From assembly GCA_964560355.1 (NCBI GenBank), contig CAZLLI010000002.1, positions 1-64,000 of the forward strand: 64,000 nucleotides of DNA. Reading direction: 5' to 3'. The first letter of the stretch is position 1; each line of letters starts with the position of its first letter. The notes below the pieces were generated by a model. It saw only the letters and a list, made by a program, of their open reading frames with translations, was not told where the DNA came from and ran no database searches. Both the position numbers and the translations under genes were made by a program. Source of the stretch: JAKEHA01 sp964560355 (lineage in GTDB: Bacteria; Krumholzibacteriota; Krumholzibacteriia; WVZY01; JAKEHA01). Below are positions 54,306 to 62,920 of the stretch, in pieces.

Positions 54306-54839
54306 ATGGCCACACGCGTCGTCACTCCGGCCCTCGATCAGCCCCGCTCCTGGTGGGAGAGAACCTACCTGGGCGAGGTCGTGCGCGGTTTGGGGATCAC
54401 GATGGCGCACATGATCAAGAACCTCGCCGACCTGCGCCGCAACCGCGTCGGCATGACGTATCAGTGGCCCGAAGAACCCAAGCCGCTCCCGCCGACCTTC
54501 CGCGGCGAGCACCGCCTGATGCACCGCCCCGACGGGACGCCGCGCTGCGTCGCGTGCAACTGCTGCGCGACCGCGTGCCCGGCCAACTGCATCGAGATCA
54601 CCGGCGCCGACACCGGCCACGACGGCGTCGAGAAGTATCCGATCCGCTTCGACATCGACATCCTCCAGTGTGTGTACTGCGGGATGTGCGTGGAGGCCTG
54701 CCCGTGCGACGCGATTCGCATGGACACGGGGAAGATCACGGAAGCCTACTTCGAGGGGCCGGTCAAGATTCTCGACATCGACTACTTGATGAAGAATCAC
54801 CCCAACGACAAGAGCCCCATCAGCGAAGCCATCTACTAG
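54306..54839 (+). CDS. nuoI: NuoI-like 8Fe-8S ferredoxin subunit of complex I, solitary
   Basis: 177 residues. Two 4Fe-4S motifs: CVACNCCATACPANC and CVYCGMCVEACPCDA, with the NuoI-type N-terminus (GEVVRGLGITMAHMIKNL) and MTYQWPEEPKPLPP. NuoI transfers electrons inside the peripheral arm of NADH:quinone oxidoreductase. No other nuo gene is adjacent; instead ETF-QO lies upstream (divergent) and an FAD dehydrogenase converges. It may be a relocated complex I gene or serve another oxidoreductase. Confidence 0.9.
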   Translation: MATRVVTPALDQPRSWWERTYLGEVVRGLGITMAHMIKNLADLRRNRVGMTYQWPEEPKPLPPTFRGEHRLMHRPDGTPRCVACNCCATACPANCIEITGADTGHDGVEKYPIRFDIDILQCVYCGMCVEACPCDAIRMDTGKITEAYFEGPVKILDIDYLMKNHPNDKSPISEAIY

Positions 54840-56251
54840 TCGGTCGACGGCAGCAGCTTTCCCGGATTCAAGATTCCCATCGGGTCGAACGCGCGCTTGA
54901 TCGCGCGCATGAGTTCGATTTCTTCGGCCGAGTATGCGATCGGCATGTAGTCCTTCTGCACGTAACCGATGCCGTGCTCGCCGGAGATGAGTCCGCCCAG
55001 CTTCACGGTGAGCTCGAAGATCTCGCGGATGGCGGGGTCGAGCGCGTGCGCCCACCGTTCCTCCGGCATGTCCATCTTGAGAATGTTGACGTGGAGGTTG
55101 CCGTCGCCGGCGTGTCCGTAGCACACGGTGCGCAGGCCGTGGCGCGCCGCGATCTCCTTCACACCCGCCACCAGCGCGACCAGCTGGTTGCGCGGCACCA
55201 CCGTGTCTTCTTCCTTGTAGACCGACTCCGACTTGACTGCGGCGCCGAACGCGCGCCTCATCGACCATAGCTCGCCCATCTTGGCCTCGGTATCGGCGAC
55301 CAACACATCGGTGGCGCCGTGCGCGAGCAGGATCTCCGCGGCGCGCTCGGCGTCGCGCAGAATGACGGACTCGTCGTTGCCGTCGAGCTCGATCAAGAGG
55401 TGCGCCGCCGCCCGCGCGTTGGGGAACGATCTTCCCAAGTGGCGCTCGGTGATCTCGACGGCGTCGCGCTCCATGAACTCGAGCACCGACGGCACCACGC
55501 CCGCGTGCATGATGGCGGGTACGGCGCGCGCGGGTGCTTCGAGCGAATCGAACGGTGCCAAGAGCATGGTGCGGTGGCGCGGGAGCGGCAGCAGTCGAAA
55601 ATAGATCTTGGTGATGATCGCGAGCGTCCCTTCGGACCCCACGATGAGCTGGGTCAGATTGTAGCCGGTGACGTTCTTCAAGAGTTTGCCGCCGTGATGC
55701 ACGACGGTGCCGTCGGGCAGGACGGCTTCGACGCCGGTGACGAAGTCCTTGGTGACGCCGTACTTCACGGCGCGCGGACCGCCCGAGCACTCGGCGAGGT
55801 TGCCGCCCAAGAAGCAACTCCCGCGGCTCGCGGGGTCGACGGGGTAGAACAAGCCCACGGCTTCGACCGCTTCCTGAAACACCTGCGTGATGACGCCGGG
55901 CTCGACCACGGCCATCAGGTTCTCGCGGTCGATCTCGAGAATGCGATTGAGATTCTTGGTGGAGAGGACGATGCCGCCGTGCACCGGGAGCGCGCCGCCC
56001 GAGAGTCCGGTGCCGGCGCCGCGCGGCGTGACCGGCACGCGGTGCTCGGTGGCGAGACGCATCACGCGCGACACACCGTCGGTCGTACGCGGGACCGCCA
56101 CCACCTCGGGGCGGAACACGAGGTCTTCGGTTTCGTCGGAGGCGTGCACCACCAGCGCGTCGTCGTCGACGTGCACGCAGTCCGCGCCGACGGCGTCGCG
56201 CAGTCGCGCGATCAACTCCGGAGTGACGCGATTGAACGCCGCGCTCGCCAT
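54836..56251 (-). CDS. GlcD-like FAD-linked oxidoreductase
   Basis: 471 residues. FAD-binding PCMH segment VPVTPRGAGTGLSGGALPVH and PASRGSCFLGGNLAECSGGP; C-terminal FAD-oxidase domain with YGHAGDGNLHVNIL and GGLISGEHGIGYVQKDYM. This is the glycolate oxidase GlcD/D-lactate dehydrogenase family; GlcE and GlcF are not nearby, so a single-subunit D-2-hydroxyacid dehydrogenase is likely. Its stop overlaps that of nuoI. Leaderless ATG. Confidence 0.9.
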   Translation of the reverse strand: MASAAFNRVTPELIARLRDAVGADCVHVDDDALVVHASDETEDLVFRPEVVAVPRTTDGVSRVMRLATEHRVPVTPRGAGTGLSGGALPVHGGIVLSTKNLNRILEIDRENLMAVVEPGVITQVFQEAVEAVGLFYPVDPASRGSCFLGGNLAECSGGPRAVKYGVTKDFVTGVEAVLPDGTVVHHGGKLLKNVTGYNLTQLIVGSEGTLAIITKIYFRLLPLPRHRTMLLAPFDSLEAPARAVPAIMHAGVVPSVLEFMERDAVEITERHLGRSFPNARAAAHLLIELDGNDESVILRDAERAAEILLAHGATDVLVADTEAKMGELWSMRRAFGAAVKSESVYKEEDTVVPRNQLVALVAGVKEIAARHGLRTVCYGHAGDGNLHVNILKMDMPEERWAHALDPAIREIFELTVKLGGLISGEHGIGYVQKDYMPIAYSAEEIELMRAIKRAFDPMGILNPGKLLPSTD

Positions 56252-56257
56252 GCGGGA

Positions 56258-56287
56258 ATACTAAGGGCGCGCCCGCCGGACCGGCAA
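56258..56287 (-). promoter_or_regulatory. Leaderless promoter of the GlcD-like gene
   Basis: Minus strand -35 TTGCCG (56282-56287), 18-nt spacer, -10 TAGTAT (56258-56263), six bases, ATG 56251. Confidence 0.65.
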
Positions 56288-56328
56288 GCGCGCCCTTTCG
56301 GAACGACGACGCGTCGGAACGCCGACGC

Positions 56329-57576
56329 CTATCGATACAAGATGCGGATGACTTCGTTGTGGGTGTCGGAAATCCACAGATTGCCGCCGGAGTCGAGCGC
56401 GACCCCGCGCGGCGCGGCCAGGTGCACGTCGCGCGCCGCGGCGCCTTGCTCGCCCTCGAGCGCGCACGCCGTGATGGCGGTGGCGTCGAACGGGCGCGCT
56501 TTTCCGACGACGGTGCTGATGGTGCCGTCGAGCGCGACCTTGCGAATCACGTGGTTGCCGCTGTCGGCGATGAACAAATTGCCGTCGACGTCGGTGGCGA
56601 CGTCGCGCGGCTGGTTCAGCTGGGCCTCTCCGCCGGGGCCGTCGTCGCCGGAGAATCCCGCGCCGAGGACGGGATTGCCCGCCACCGTGGTAATGATGCC
56701 GCCCGGGTACGATACCTTGCGCACCGCGTTGTTGAGCGTGTCGGCGATGTAGAGATTGCCGTCTGCGTCGAAGCAAATCTTGCCGCTCGGGTCCGCCGTC
56801 TGCGTGCGCTCGAGGTTGATCATGGCGGCGGTGGCCGGTCCGTTGTCGCCGGAGAAGCCCGCCTGATAATTCCAACCGCCCGTCCCGTTCGACACCGGTG
56901 CGGTGCCCGCGACGATGACGACGTTGCCCGAGCCGTCGACTTTGCGCACCAGCATGTTGGCCTGGTCGGCGATGTAGAGCTCGCCGGTGACGGGATGAAA
57001 CACGGTGGCGACGGGGAGATCGAGCACGGTCGAGAGCCGCGGCAGTCCGTCGCCGTTGAAGTTGCGCGCACCGGTGCCGGCGTAACGCGCCACCCACCCG
57101 GTCGCCAGGTCCATTTCCATCACGATCGAGTTGTGCCACGCGCTCAAGTAGAGCTTGGTGCCGTCGGGGCTGAAGCACACGTGCGTAGGATGATTGAGAT
57201 CGGCTTCGAGCGCGGGGCCGTCGGACGGGTTGCCGAAGTAGCGCCCGATCATCTTCACGAATTTGCCGGTGCCGTCGAGCTGCAACACGCGATGGTTGTT
57301 CCAATCGAGCACGATGGGATTGCCGTCGGGGTCGAAGCACACGTCGGTGGGCCAGTACAACTTGGTGTCGCCGGGCAGCTGTCCCATCTGGCCCGCGCCG
57401 GGCTTGCCGGTGCCGCCCCACGCGTAGACGCGACCGCGCTCGGGGCTGTCGATCGAGAATCCGCCCGGATTCGATTCGTCGCACACCGCGGGAGCGGTGG
57501 CGTCGTCGGAGCAGCCCACGAATACGCCGCCCAGCACGAGCAGAGCAAGGAAGGTGAGTCGAATGGCTCGGTACAT
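56329..57576 (-). CDS. NHL-repeat lipoprotein, paralog 2
   Basis: 415 residues. Lipobox FVGC near residue 22. The rest is a six-bladed NHL beta-propeller with repeats of the type LYIADTLNNAVRKV, LFIADSGNHVIRKV and LWISDTHNEVIRIL, and FSGDNGPA/FSGDDGPG insertions. NHL propellers bind peptides, glycans or other ligands; function is unknown. Paralog of the gene directly upstream, 11 nt away, so one operon with promoter at 58903-58932. Confidence 0.85.
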   Translation of the reverse strand: MYRAIRLTFLALLVLGGVFVGCSDDATAPAVCDESNPGGFSIDSPERGRVYAWGGTGKPGAGQMGQLPGDTKLYWPTDVCFDPDGNPIVLDWNNHRVLQLDGTGKFVKMIGRYFGNPSDGPALEADLNHPTHVCFSPDGTKLYLSAWHNSIVMEMDLATGWVARYAGTGARNFNGDGLPRLSTVLDLPVATVFHPVTGELYIADQANMLVRKVDGSGNVVIVAGTAPVSNGTGGWNYQAGFSGDNGPATAAMINLERTQTADPSGKICFDADGNLYIADTLNNAVRKVSYPGGIITTVAGNPVLGAGFSGDDGPGGEAQLNQPRDVATDVDGNLFIADSGNHVIRKVALDGTISTVVGKARPFDATAITACALEGEQGAAARDVHLAAPRGVALDSGGNLWISDTHNEVIRILYR

Positions 57577-57587
57577 GGGTGCGTCTC

Positions 57588-58832
57588 CTACTGCATCTTC
57601 ACGCGACGAATGCGGTGATTGAAGGTGTCGGCGATGTACAAGTCACCCGCGGCGTCGAAGCCGATGCCGCGCGGGGTCGCGAGCTGGGCCGACGTGGCCG
57701 GACCGCCGTCGCCGCCGAAGCCCATGGTTCCGTCGCCCGCCACCGTGACGATCGTGTTGGCGCCGAAGTCGACCGCGCGCACGACGTTGTTGCCGGAGTC
57801 GGCGATGTACAGGCGACCGTCGGGTCCTAGCTCGAGATCGGCGGGCAAATTTAGAGACGCGTCGAGCGGATCGCCGTCGTCGCCCGCGTACGCGGCGGCG
57901 CCATTGCCGGCCACCGTCGTAATCACATTGGCGACGAAGTCGACCTTTCTAACCCGGTGATTCCCCATGTCGGAGAAATAGAGAATACCTTGCGAGTCCA
58001 CAACGATGCCGCCACCCGGGTCGGGACCGGCGCCGGTCGGCTGCTTCATCTTGGCCAGCTTGGGGTCGCCGTTGTCGCCTTCGAAGCCGCCGGGATCGAG
58101 CGGAGTCGGCGTCGGACACACGATGGTGCCGACCACTGTCGAGATATTGCCGGTCGGATCGATCTTACGCACGACCTGGTTGCGCTGATCGACGATGTAA
58201 AGCGACCCATCCGGGCCCTCGGCGAAACGAACCGGCTGGTTCAGCTTCGCGGACAGCGCACTGCCGCCGTCGCCGGTGCAATTCGGATCGCGGCCGGTCG
58301 TGATGAATATGTCTCGCGTCGCCGGATCCCACTCGCGGATCTTGTGGCTGTGCCAGCACATGACCGCCAGCTTTCCGTTGCTCTTCTCGATCACGTCGGT
58401 GGGATGATTCAGGAAACACTGCGTGCCCGGCCCCCCGGGAGAAGTTTGATCGGATTTGTCGAGAAGGCCGTCACCGATTCCGTCGGCGCCGACCACTGTC
58501 TCCAAGCGGCCCTTGTCGGTGATGCGACGAATGCGGTGGTTGTTGAAGTCGACGATGTAGGTGCCGATGTTGGCGGTGAACTCGATGTCGATGGGCCAGT
58601 AGAACGACGATTGCAGGAGCGCGTTGCAGTCGCCGTCGTAGGCGGCGTCGCCGTTGCCGGCCCAGGTACGAATCGTCCCCACCGGTCCGGTTTCGACCGG
58701 GAGCGGGACCGCGTCGCGTTCCGAACACGCGACGTTGGGATTCGGCGCGACGGATTCGTCGTTCGAACACGCGATGGAGAGGGAGAAGGCTGCGACGAGG
58801 AAAAAGAGGACCGCGCCACGAATCGTGTACAT
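57588..58832 (-). CDS. NHL-repeat lipoprotein, paralog 1
   Basis: 414 residues from ATG 58832 (AGGAG ribosome site). Lipobox SIAC (Cys22). NHL propeller with LYIVDQRNQVVRKI, LYFSDMGNHRVRKV, LYIADSGNNVVRAV and LYIADTFNHRIRRV repeats and FGGDGGPA-like insertions. Same layout as the downstream paralog but clearly diverged. Outer-surface or periplasmic; ligand unknown. Confidence 0.85.
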   Translation of the reverse strand: MYTIRGAVLFFLVAAFSLSIACSNDESVAPNPNVACSERDAVPLPVETGPVGTIRTWAGNGDAAYDGDCNALLQSSFYWPIDIEFTANIGTYIVDFNNHRIRRITDKGRLETVVGADGIGDGLLDKSDQTSPGGPGTQCFLNHPTDVIEKSNGKLAVMCWHSHKIREWDPATRDIFITTGRDPNCTGDGGSALSAKLNQPVRFAEGPDGSLYIVDQRNQVVRKIDPTGNISTVVGTIVCPTPTPLDPGGFEGDNGDPKLAKMKQPTGAGPDPGGGIVVDSQGILYFSDMGNHRVRKVDFVANVITTVAGNGAAAYAGDDGDPLDASLNLPADLELGPDGRLYIADSGNNVVRAVDFGANTIVTVAGDGTMGFGGDGGPATSAQLATPRGIGFDAAGDLYIADTFNHRIRRVKMQ

Positions 58833-58902
58833 CGATGGCTCCTGGGAAGAAGGCTCCGCTACGCCCACGGCGGCGAACGGGACGACGAGAACCTTGCCCT
58901 AG

Positions 58903-58932
58903 ATTTTATCAGAGGCCGCGAACGAGCGTCAA
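58903..58932 (-). promoter_or_regulatory. Promoter of the NHL lipoprotein pair
   Basis: Minus strand -35 TTGACG (58927-58932), 18-nt spacer, -10 TAAAAT (58903-58908). Leader about 64 nt. Confidence 0.65.
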
Positions 58933-58951
58933 TTGCGGCCTAGGCGCCTGA

Positions 58952-59353
58952 CTACGGATTCACGGTGATGGTGCCCTTCATTCCCATCGAAAAATGCGGC
59001 CGGCAAAAATACGGATACGAGCCGGGCGTGTTGAACGTGAACGTGAACGAGCCGGACGACTTCGGACCCTCGTCGAACAACCGTGTTTCCGGTAAGTTCG
59101 GATCCGTCCCGTGCGTTACCGAATGTGTCCCGCCGTTCCACACCCACGTCACGCTTTCACCCACATTGATGGTCGCGTTGGCGGGAGAAAAACTCGTGCC
59201 AGAGATGCTGATGGTTCCGTTGAAGGGTCCGCCGCCGCCGTCGCCGGGGCCGGAGCTGTCGTCGCCGCACGACGCGACGGCGAAGGCCAGCGAAGCGATG
59301 AGCAATGCGGGTGTGAGGAAACGAGGGGTGCGGGACCGAAGCGGGTGGATCAT
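58952..59353 (-). CDS. Cupredoxin lipoprotein (plastocyanin/azurin-like)
   Basis: 133 residues from ATG 59353. Lipobox VASC near residue 28, Gly/Ser-rich spacer, then a cupredoxin: ISGTSFSPANATINVGESVT, GGTHSVTH (His ligand) and YPYFCRPHFSMGMKG (Cys, His, Met ligands) form a complete type-1 copper site. It is a probable periplasmic or surface electron carrier. It sits upstream of the NHL pair on the same strand but has a separate promoter between them. Confidence 0.9.
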   Translation of the reverse strand: MIHPLRSRTPRFLTPALLIASLAFAVASCGDDSSGPGDGGGGPFNGTISISGTSFSPANATINVGESVTWVWNGGTHSVTHGTDPNLPETRLFDEGPKSSGSFTFTFNTPGSYPYFCRPHFSMGMKGTITVNP

Positions 59354-59474
59354 GGTGGTACCTCGATCGTGTGAGCTGTGATTAGCGGGGCGGTTGCTTG
59401 GAAATATATCCCGGACGGTCGATTGCTGCAACGGCCGTCCTCGAAAGGACTGGCCCCGGCCTCGCAAGAGCCTG

Positions 59475-59480
59475 TATACT
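59475..59480 (+). promoter_or_regulatory. -10 box of malate dehydrogenase gene
   Basis: TATACT within TGTATACTGCGC, identical to the 12-mer before the aconitase gene. The leader is about 100 nt and contains a GATCCC/GGGATC inverted repeat (59519-59546). Confidence 0.5.
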
Positions 59481-59584
59481 GCGCGCTCGTGCACGCCCGC
59501 GCTCCGCGGGCGCCGTTCTTGATCCCCAGCCGGCCGCCTTGGGATCGGTCCCACTTGGACATGCAAGGGAGGCAGTGAGGTTTT

Positions 59585-60514
59585 ATGGCGCGTCCGAAGA
59601 TCGCCCTAATCGGCGGAGGACAAATTGGTGGAACGCTGGCGCTCATGGCCGCGCAGCGCGAGCTCGGCGACGTGGTCCTGTTCGACGTGGTGGAGGGGAT
59701 GCCGCAGGGCAAGGCCCTCGACATCATGGAATCGCGTCCGGTCGACGGCTACGACGTCGACCTGATGGGAACCAACGACTACAAGGACATTCGCGGCGCC
59801 GACGTCGTCATCGTCACGGCCGGGTTCCCGCGCAAGCCGGGCATGAGCCGCGACGATCTCCTCAAGATGAACATCGACATCATGAAGACCGTCGCGACCA
59901 ACGTGAAGGAACACGCGTCGAAGGCCTTCGTGATCGTGATCTCGAATCCGCTCGACGCGATGGTGTTCGCGATGAAGCGCATCACGGGCTTTCCGCGCGA
60001 ACGCGTGGTCGGCATGGCGGGCGTGCTCGATTCGGCGCGCTTCCGCTGCTTCGTCGCCATGGAGCTCGGGGTCAGCGTCGAGGACGTGACGGCGTTCGTG
60101 CTGGGCGGACACGGCGACGAAATGGTGCCGCTCCCGCGCTACTGCACGGTGGCGGGCATCCCGCTCCCGGCCCTGATGTCGCCGGAACAGATCGACCGCA
60201 TCGTGAAGCGCACGCGCTTCGCGGGCGGCGAGATCGTCGAGCTCTTGAAGACCGGCAGCGCCTTCTATTCGCCGGCGGCGTCCGCCATCGCCATGGCGGA
60301 GTCGTACCTCAAGGACAAGAAGCGCGTGATGGCGTGCGCCGCGTTCTTGGAGGGCGAGTACGGCGTCGACGGGCTCTACGTCGGCGTGCCGGTCGTGATC
60401 GGCAAGGGCGGAATCGAGCGCGTGATCGAGATCGAGCTCGCGCCCGACGAAAAGAAGTTGTTCGACGTCTCGGTCGATCACGTGCGCACGTTGTCGAAAT
60501 CGCTCCCGCTGTAG
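59585..60514 (+). CDS. mdh: Malate dehydrogenase (LDH-like type)
   Basis: 309 residues. NAD site KIALIGGGQIGGTLALMA; VTAGFPRKPGMSRDDLL carries the substrate-binding Arg residues; ISNPLDAM and LGGHGDEMVPLPRY contain the catalytic His-Asp region. Arg at the specificity loop (FPRKPG) fits malate rather than lactate. Oxidises malate in the TCA cycle. Followed by an FG-GAP-like lipoprotein gene after 37 nt. Confidence 0.95.
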   Translation: MARPKIALIGGGQIGGTLALMAAQRELGDVVLFDVVEGMPQGKALDIMESRPVDGYDVDLMGTNDYKDIRGADVVIVTAGFPRKPGMSRDDLLKMNIDIMKTVATNVKEHASKAFVIVISNPLDAMVFAMKRITGFPRERVVGMAGVLDSARFRCFVAMELGVSVEDVTAFVLGGHGDEMVPLPRYCTVAGIPLPALMSPEQIDRIVKRTRFAGGEIVELLKTGSAFYSPAASAIAMAESYLKDKKRVMACAAFLEGEYGVDGLYVGVPVVIGKGGIERVIEIELAPDEKKLFDVSVDHVRTLSKSLPL

Positions 60515-60551
60515 TCGCGGGCGCCGAACCACCCCTGGTAAGGAGCCGCAG

Positions 60552-61319
60552 ATGAAACGCTCGATGCTGGTCGCCCTGGTCTCGTCGTTGCTCGTGGCGT
60601 GCGGTGCCAGCCGCGCCGTCACCACCGGGTACGACTGGCAGGAGTTCTCGCGAACGATGGGGAGGTTCTACCTCACGGCCGAGCTCGGCACGCCCGGTTC
60701 GGCCAACTATCAGTTCTTCTATGCGGACAGGTCGGGGCACGTGCACGTGTACGGGATGCAAGACGGCGTGCTCGAGCGCAAGTGGGAGGTCACCACGCTG
60801 GGGTCGCGCGCGACGTGCATGGAGGTCGCCGATTTGTACGGCGACGGCAAGCAGAAGCTCGTCATCGGCAGCGTCCAGGGGCGCCTTCTGATCTACGACG
60901 TCGCTACGTTTCAGCTCGAGTGGGAGAATTTGCAGGTTCGCTTCAACCGCGTCGAGCACGGCACCGTCGCCAACCTCGACAACGACCCTCAGCTCGAAGT
61001 GATCCTTCTCGCCGACGACAACATGTTCGTATTCGACAGCTACAACCGCACCATCCAGTGGAACAGCACCACCAAGGTGCTGGGGAAGTACGTGGCGGTG
61101 GGCAACGTCGACGACGACCCCCAGCCCGAGATCGTGATCAACAACGGGCAGATCTTCGACGGACGCTTTTTCAATATTCAGTTCCAGACCGACCAGCCGT
61201 TCGGGGACAAGATCGCGCTCGTCGACATGACGGGCGACGGCTACGCCGACGTGATCGGCGAGTTTCCGGATCGCACCATTCGTCTCTACGATGTCTGGAA
61301 CGGGCGCGAGATCTGGTAG
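60552..61319 (+). CDS. FG-GAP/VCBS-like lipoprotein
   Basis: 255 residues. Lipobox LLVAC (Cys17). Repeats VADLYGDGKQKLVIGS, VANLDNDPQLEVILLA, VGNVDDDPQPEIVINN and VDMTGDGYADVIGEF match the calcium-binding FG-GAP/VCBS beta-propeller motif. Cell-surface location is likely; ligand unknown. Co-transcribed with mdh is possible from the 37-nt gap, though the pairing has no obvious metabolic meaning. TAAGGAG ribosome site. Confidence 0.85.
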   Translation: MKRSMLVALVSSLLVACGASRAVTTGYDWQEFSRTMGRFYLTAELGTPGSANYQFFYADRSGHVHVYGMQDGVLERKWEVTTLGSRATCMEVADLYGDGKQKLVIGSVQGRLLIYDVATFQLEWENLQVRFNRVEHGTVANLDNDPQLEVILLADDNMFVFDSYNRTIQWNSTTKVLGKYVAVGNVDDDPQPEIVINNGQIFDGRFFNIQFQTDQPFGDKIALVDMTGDGYADVIGEFPDRTIRLYDVWNGREIW

Positions 61320-61321
61320 GG

Positions 61322-62086
61322 CTACTTACCCTTCTCGAAGTCGATCGTCACCAGCGTCCACAGCGTCGCCGGTTTGCCCGCGACCGTGCCGGGTGTGAAC
61401 TTGATGCGGCGCGCGGTGTCGAGCGCCGCGCGCACGCAGTCGGCGGGGAGGCCCGTCGACGCGGGCTCGACTTGTTCGACGCGCCCGCGCTCGTCGACGC
61501 GGATGCGGACGTCGATGCGCAGCCCGACGCAGTGCGAGAGCTTGCGCGTGTCGGGCCACGTGATCTCGATCGGGCGTGGCGGAACGGTGCCGCCGCCCGG
61601 ACCGCCGCCGCCGTCGCCGGTGCGCACCCCGACCCCGCCCGGTTCGCCCCCCGCGCCGCTCCCGTATCCCTCGCCGCTCCCTTCGCCACCGACCCCGCTT
61701 CCGCTCCCGGTGCCAGGCTCCGTCCCGACTCCGCCGCCGCCTTGGGCCGATTCAGCGCGCGACGTGTCGACGCTCGTGGGTTGGGAGGCCGGCGGCGTCG
61801 GTGTGGTCGCGACCGGGGTGGCGTGCGTCTCGACGGCGATCTCTTCGGCGGGAATGGTGGCGCCCGCGGGGACGGGGGCGTCGACGTCGATCTGCACTTC
61901 GAGCACCGAGCCCGGACCGAAGCCGGGCGAGCCCGCGTGACCGCCTTCGAGTCCGCCCGCGCTGCCGTCGCCCGTGGCCAGGTTGGCGCCCCACCACCAC
62001 GCGAGCAGCGAGAGGTGGAGCGCGACCGACGCCGTCGCCGCCAGCGCCCAACGCCTGCGCGACGCGGTGCGTTCGCTGAGCGTCAT
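61322..62086 (-). CDS. TonB-family protein with Gly-rich linker
   Basis: 254 residues. One membrane helix (residues 13-33), a long low-complexity linker rich in Gly, Ser and Glu (about 95-165), and a C-terminal TonB-like domain (RIDVRIRVDERGRVEQVEPA ... AALDTARRIKFTPGTVAGKP). Cys in KLSHCVGL and PADCVRAA could form a disulfide. No ExbB/ExbD nearby, so it may energise an outer-membrane receptor using distant motor proteins, or do another job. Ends 3 nt from the convergent lipoprotein. Confidence 0.82.
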   Translation of the reverse strand: MTLSERTASRRRWALAATASVALHLSLLAWWWGANLATGDGSAGGLEGGHAGSPGFGPGSVLEVQIDVDAPVPAGATIPAEEIAVETHATPVATTPTPPASQPTSVDTSRAESAQGGGGVGTEPGTGSGSGVGGEGSGEGYGSGAGGEPGGVGVRTGDGGGGPGGGTVPPRPIEITWPDTRKLSHCVGLRIDVRIRVDERGRVEQVEPASTGLPADCVRAALDTARRIKFTPGTVAGKPATLWTLVTIDFEKGK

Positions 62087-62163
62087 GGCGCGACGCTCCG
62101 TCGCGGGCGCGTGGCGGGTGCCGCGGGCGTATGATATGGTGGACGCGAACCAGGAGTAGACGC

Positions 62164-62766
62164 ATGCACCGCCGTTTGACGCTTCCCAACGTGGTGACCG
62201 CGACGCGCATCGTGATGGCGCTGGTCGCGGCGTGGCTGGCGGCGCGCGCGCACGGCGCGCCCCTCGCGGTGGGCATCCTCATCGCGGCGGCACTGCTCGA
62301 CGCGTTCGACGGATGGTACGCGCGCGCGTTCGGGCAAGTGTCGCGCGTCGGCGAGCACATGGATCCGCTCGCCGACAAGATCCTCATGGGCGTGGTGTTC
62401 GCGTGGATCGGCGACGACACGGCGTCGGCGATGGTGTGGTGGCTGGTGGCGGCGGTGGGTGCGCGCGAGGTCGCGATGACGGTGTTTCGGTCGTACAGCT
62501 TGCGTCGGCACGGCCGCTACATCCCGGCCAGCCCGCTCGGTCGCACGAAGATGTTGGTGCAAAGCGTGCTGGGGCTGGGGATCCTCGGGGTGACGCACTG
62601 GGCCGGCGTCGCGGTTCCCGTGGCGGTCGTCGAAGTCGCGCTCTCGGTCATCATGATCCTCTCGTACGCGTCGGCCGCGGCCTACGTGATCGATTGGAGG
62701 CGCGCCGCGCCGTACCGGCGGGAATCCAACGAGGCCGAGGCTCCCCGTGTCGCGGCCAATTCCTGA
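62164..62766 (+). CDS. pgsA: CDP-alcohol phosphatidyltransferase (PgsA-like)
   Basis: 200 residues from ATG 62164. LTLPNVVTATRIVMALVAAW is the PgsA N-terminus and the CDP-alcohol motif is DAFDGWYARAFGQVSRVGEH with MDPLADKI, the full D-x2-D-G-x2-A-R-x8-G-x3-D-x3-D set. It makes phosphatidylglycerophosphate from CDP-diacylglycerol in the inner membrane. Five to six helices. A TATGAT -10 lies about 30 nt upstream. Confidence 0.92.
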   Translation: MHRRLTLPNVVTATRIVMALVAAWLAARAHGAPLAVGILIAAALLDAFDGWYARAFGQVSRVGEHMDPLADKILMGVVFAWIGDDTASAMVWWLVAAVGAREVAMTVFRSYSLRRHGRYIPASPLGRTKMLVQSVLGLGILGVTHWAGVAVPVAVVEVALSVIMILSYASAAAYVIDWRRAAPYRRESNEAEAPRVAANS

Positions 62767-62884
62767 CCGGTGCGTCGGCCCCAAAGCAAAGGGGCCTGCC
62801 GCCGACCAGGAGCAGACCCACTTTGCGCTACACAACACCATGGTTAGGCTGGTAGCACGTTCAAAGTAGGCGAGGTCGCCGCCA

Positions 62885-62913
62885 TTGTCAAGGCGACGCC
62901 CGGACGCTATCTT
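62885..62913 (+). promoter_or_regulatory. Leaderless promoter of gene at 62921
   Basis: -35 TTGTCA (62885-62890), 17-nt spacer, -10 TATCTT (62908-62913), seven bases, then GTG 62921. Confidence 0.65.
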
Positions 62914-62920
62914 CTCCGCG

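Noticed and set aside
62767..62884. GC-rich hairpin (GGCCCC/GGGGCC) and tRNA D-loop-like string before the gene at 62921
   Set aside because: No cloverleaf can be drawn on either strand, and no known riboswitch core is seen. Probably the pgsA terminator region.
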